Positions 61,895-63,915 of a stretch of 63,915 bases of DNA are shown piece by piece (within the stretch, counting starts at the first letter, position 1; every line of letters starts with the position of its first letter). Location of the stretch: assembly GCA_037447605.1 (NCBI GenBank), contig CM074813.1, forward strand, positions 2,614,644 to 2,678,558, read 5' to 3'. The notes under the pieces were generated by a model that did not search any database, was not told the DNA's origin, and worked only from the letters and a program-made list of their open reading frames with translations. This DNA is from Zygnema circumcarinatum. Taxonomy: Eukaryota > Streptophyta > Zygnematophyceae > Zygnematales > Zygnemataceae. A program made the position numbers and the translations under genes.

Positions 61895-63837
61895 AGACCG
61901 TGGGCCCGGCCCGTCTCCTCGCAGAGGTAGACATCCCCCATGCGGTGAAACGCGCACACGGCGCCGTTGCACACGTGGCGGCCCGAGGGCACCTCTGGGA
62001 GACGCCTGCGGTGCCGCCACGTGGCAATCTCCTGCGCCAGGCTGGACTCCACCACCACCACGTCGTCGAAGAGCTGCCCGAAAAGCAAGGGCAGGCGCAA
62101 AAAAAAAATTATCGGTAAATCGATCGTTTAATTTACTTATATTTAAGCAAGTTAAGTAAGTTTCGAAGAAGCATGAGGGACTTTTGGAGTGGGAGGGGAA
62201 CGGGTGGGGAGAGAGAGGGAGGGGAAGAGGGTAAGGAAGGGGAGGGAGGGGAAGGAGGAATAAGGGGGATGGGGAGAGGAAAGGGAGGAAGAGCTGCTAA
62301 CGCATGAATAAGACAAACGCATTATATATGACAGAGTGGGGCGGTGACAGATATCAGGGGGCATTTTTTTTGTTTTTTTTTTTTTTTGCATTTGTTCTTT
62401 AATGTTTCGAGGGTTCCGCAGTTTTGAAGTCTTAAGGAGTTTTAGGATTTCAGAGCTCATAAGGTTTTTGGGGCCGTCCCGGCTTTTCAAAAAAACACAA
62501 ACCTCTTTCTAGTAACCCAATGAATCAAAATTTTGACTGCGACTGAGATTGATCCCCGTTCAACCCACTTCAGTTTCATTCGATTCAGATATCGTTAAGT
62601 CCGATGGAATGTGGCAGCAAGAAAAGAAGAGAAACACATTCAGACCTGCTCCGGCCTTGGTGCTTGACTCCTCTTTGCCGCCTGCATGTGCACAAAATAT
62701 TCGCGAAATTCTTCCGGAGAATTTCGCACAAATTCCGCCATGTCAGCGCGGTCTCGCTGAACATTGCACCAAGAGAAGGAAAAAAGGGGGGAAAAGAAGA
62801 AAAGAAGAACAAAGAAAAGGACGGGCGAAAAAGATTACTTCAGGTTGTAATGGCGGTTCTTTGGAATTTTTACAAAGTCGGAATTTTGAAGGAAGAGGAT
62901 GGATTATTAACGTGGGATTCTGAAGACATTTTTGGAATTTTAGGGAGTTGAGAGGGAGGGTTGGTCAAGGTCAACGCTTTTGGAATTACATCAAAGTAGA
63001 ACTGTTTCCATGTGACGCCACGTGGCCGACCTCTCGGAGCTCCCCACCTCAGACAGTAACTGCCAATAAACAGTTCTCCGCCATGGCTTCAAATGTGGGT
63101 TCAACATATCTCTCCCTCCCTCCCTCTCTCTCTCTCTCTCTGTGTTCCTCTCTAGCATATGCATTCCTCTTTCTCTGTTTCTGCAAACCAATGGGTCTGC
63201 CAATTGCCCCTGCCGTCTCTCGTGCCAATTTCCTTCAGCTCTCTAACTGCACATCTCTTGCTAGTTTGCATCACTCCTGTTCCTTCTATCTCTTTCATCT
63301 CCCACCTTTCTCTATGCTCTCACTCTTTCAACTTTCCCTCCCCCTCCCCGCTTTTCAATTTCATATGCAAATTTCAGTTAGATTTATGCCTTAACGTTAA
63401 AGTCTTTATCCACCCAGGCAGCTACTTACAGACGCCGCCAAAGATTCTCCTCCCCTGAAGCGGCTCTTAAAAACTGGCAGGTTTTAGAGCAAGCGGACAG
63501 GTCCTGCAAAACAAAATCAACCCTAAAAGTTATAAGAACACATAATTACATACTCTCTACTGCGTGAGTCCTGAAGGAATGGGCCCTTCTACAAAATATT
63601 GGCTAAAAAAAAACCCTAAATATAGCATAGTAATCATTAGAATCTATGGACCCTACAAAGGGGGGATTGGAGTCTGATCTCAGCGCATACCTCCGGGCAG
63701 AGATATTTGAGAATATGTGGAAAAAGCTCCGTTGGGAGTTTTCCAAACGATCCAGAGAAGATCGGAGAGCGGCTGCTCCTCTTCCCCCCCGAACTCTCTG
63801 AAAGCTTCCGACGCAGTCGCCGCGCTTCCGGTGCCTC
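60681..63837 (-). CDS. SKIP31: F-box protein, SKIP31-like (partial at both ends)
   Basis: Likely substrate-recognition subunit of an SCF ubiquitin ligase. Exons in transcript order: 63691-63837, 63430-63503, 62990-63059, 62646-62756, 61899-62073, 61301-61425, 60921-60981 and 60681-60741, all in phase. The first exon continues upstream off the window. The F-box is [46 protein letters not shown] across three exons. Then come [17 protein letters not shown], a Cys/His region [20 protein letters not shown] - VCDENC - [16 protein letters not shown], and [19 protein letters not shown]. These match the conserved C-terminal part of plant SKIP31. Exon 61301-61425 appears to end in a GC donor (CAG|GCAAAC). 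The last exon is unresolved. Confidence 0.85.
61640..61892. repeat. GGGAGA/(GA)n microsatellite in F-box intron
   Basis: A graded array from GGGAGA-type units to pure GA at 61830-61892. On the coding strand it reads GTCTG then (CT)n, starting about 5 nt after the splice donor of exon 61899-62073. Confidence 0.92.
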
Positions 63838-63915
63838 CTAAAACATTTAAAAAAAGGGAAATTTAAGGTTTTGTGAAGGTGGGGGAGGAGGGGAGGGGGG
63901 GGGGGGGGGGGGGGG

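Noticed and set aside
63897-63915. Poly-G at the end of the window
   Set aside because: Most likely a sequencing or contig-end artefact; no biological claim made.

Overview
This is a nuclear genomic segment from a plant-lineage (streptophyte) eukaryote. The genes are split by GT-AG introns and match land-plant families: V-ATPase subunit a, a UTR1-type nucleotide-sugar transporter, R2R3-MYB, GAMYB, TOUSLED kinase, a STIG1-type protein, HAP2/GCS1 and a SKIP31-type F-box protein. Introns are mostly 100-1000 bp, there are no large retroelements, and HAP2 and a katanin-like AAA ATPase linked to cilia are both present. A non-seed land plant or charophyte-grade organism fits best; the species cannot be fixed. 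One 100-base assembly gap lies at 10465-10564, and the window ends in a poly-G run.

Layout: (1) 220-424 (+), last exon of V-ATPase subunit a. (2) 1788-5050 (+), UDP-galactose/glucose transporter, complete in seven exons. (3) 5929-about 10955 (-), KATNAL2/CCP1-like AAA ATPase, 5' end incomplete at the gap. (4) 11905-12720, telomere-derived satellite. (5) 15463-18078 (+), R2R3-MYB, four exons. (6) 20498-27161 (-), TOUSLED-like kinase, about 16 exons, one intron made almost wholly of TTTAGGG repeats. (7) 28450-30663 (+), uncharacterised coiled-coil protein. (8) 31163-33556 (-), single-exon ARM-repeat protein. (9) 37250-37714 (-), small secreted Cys-rich STIG1-like protein. (10) 38907-43216 (-), second ARM-repeat protein, about 12 exons, whose last intron is a 29-bp G-box/CCAAT tandem array. 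(11) 45015-49233 (+), GAMYB. (12) 50036-57988 (-), HAP2/GCS1 gamete fusogen, about 20 exons. (13) 59024-59701 (+), intronless orphan gene. (14) about 60681-63837 (-), SKIP31-like F-box gene running off the right end.

Themes: several genes bear on the cell cycle, microtubules or male gametes (TLK, katanin-like ATPase, GAMYB, HAP2). The most unusual property is the repeat architecture. (GA/CT)n tracts begin a few bases after many 5' splice sites, whole introns consist of gene-specific tandem arrays, and two unrelated arrays share a 29-bp unit. The palindrome CCACGTGG occurs more than 30 times where about one is expected, in promoters, one intron and exons. Exons were placed by hand from splice signals, reading phase and family conservation; no alignment program was run.
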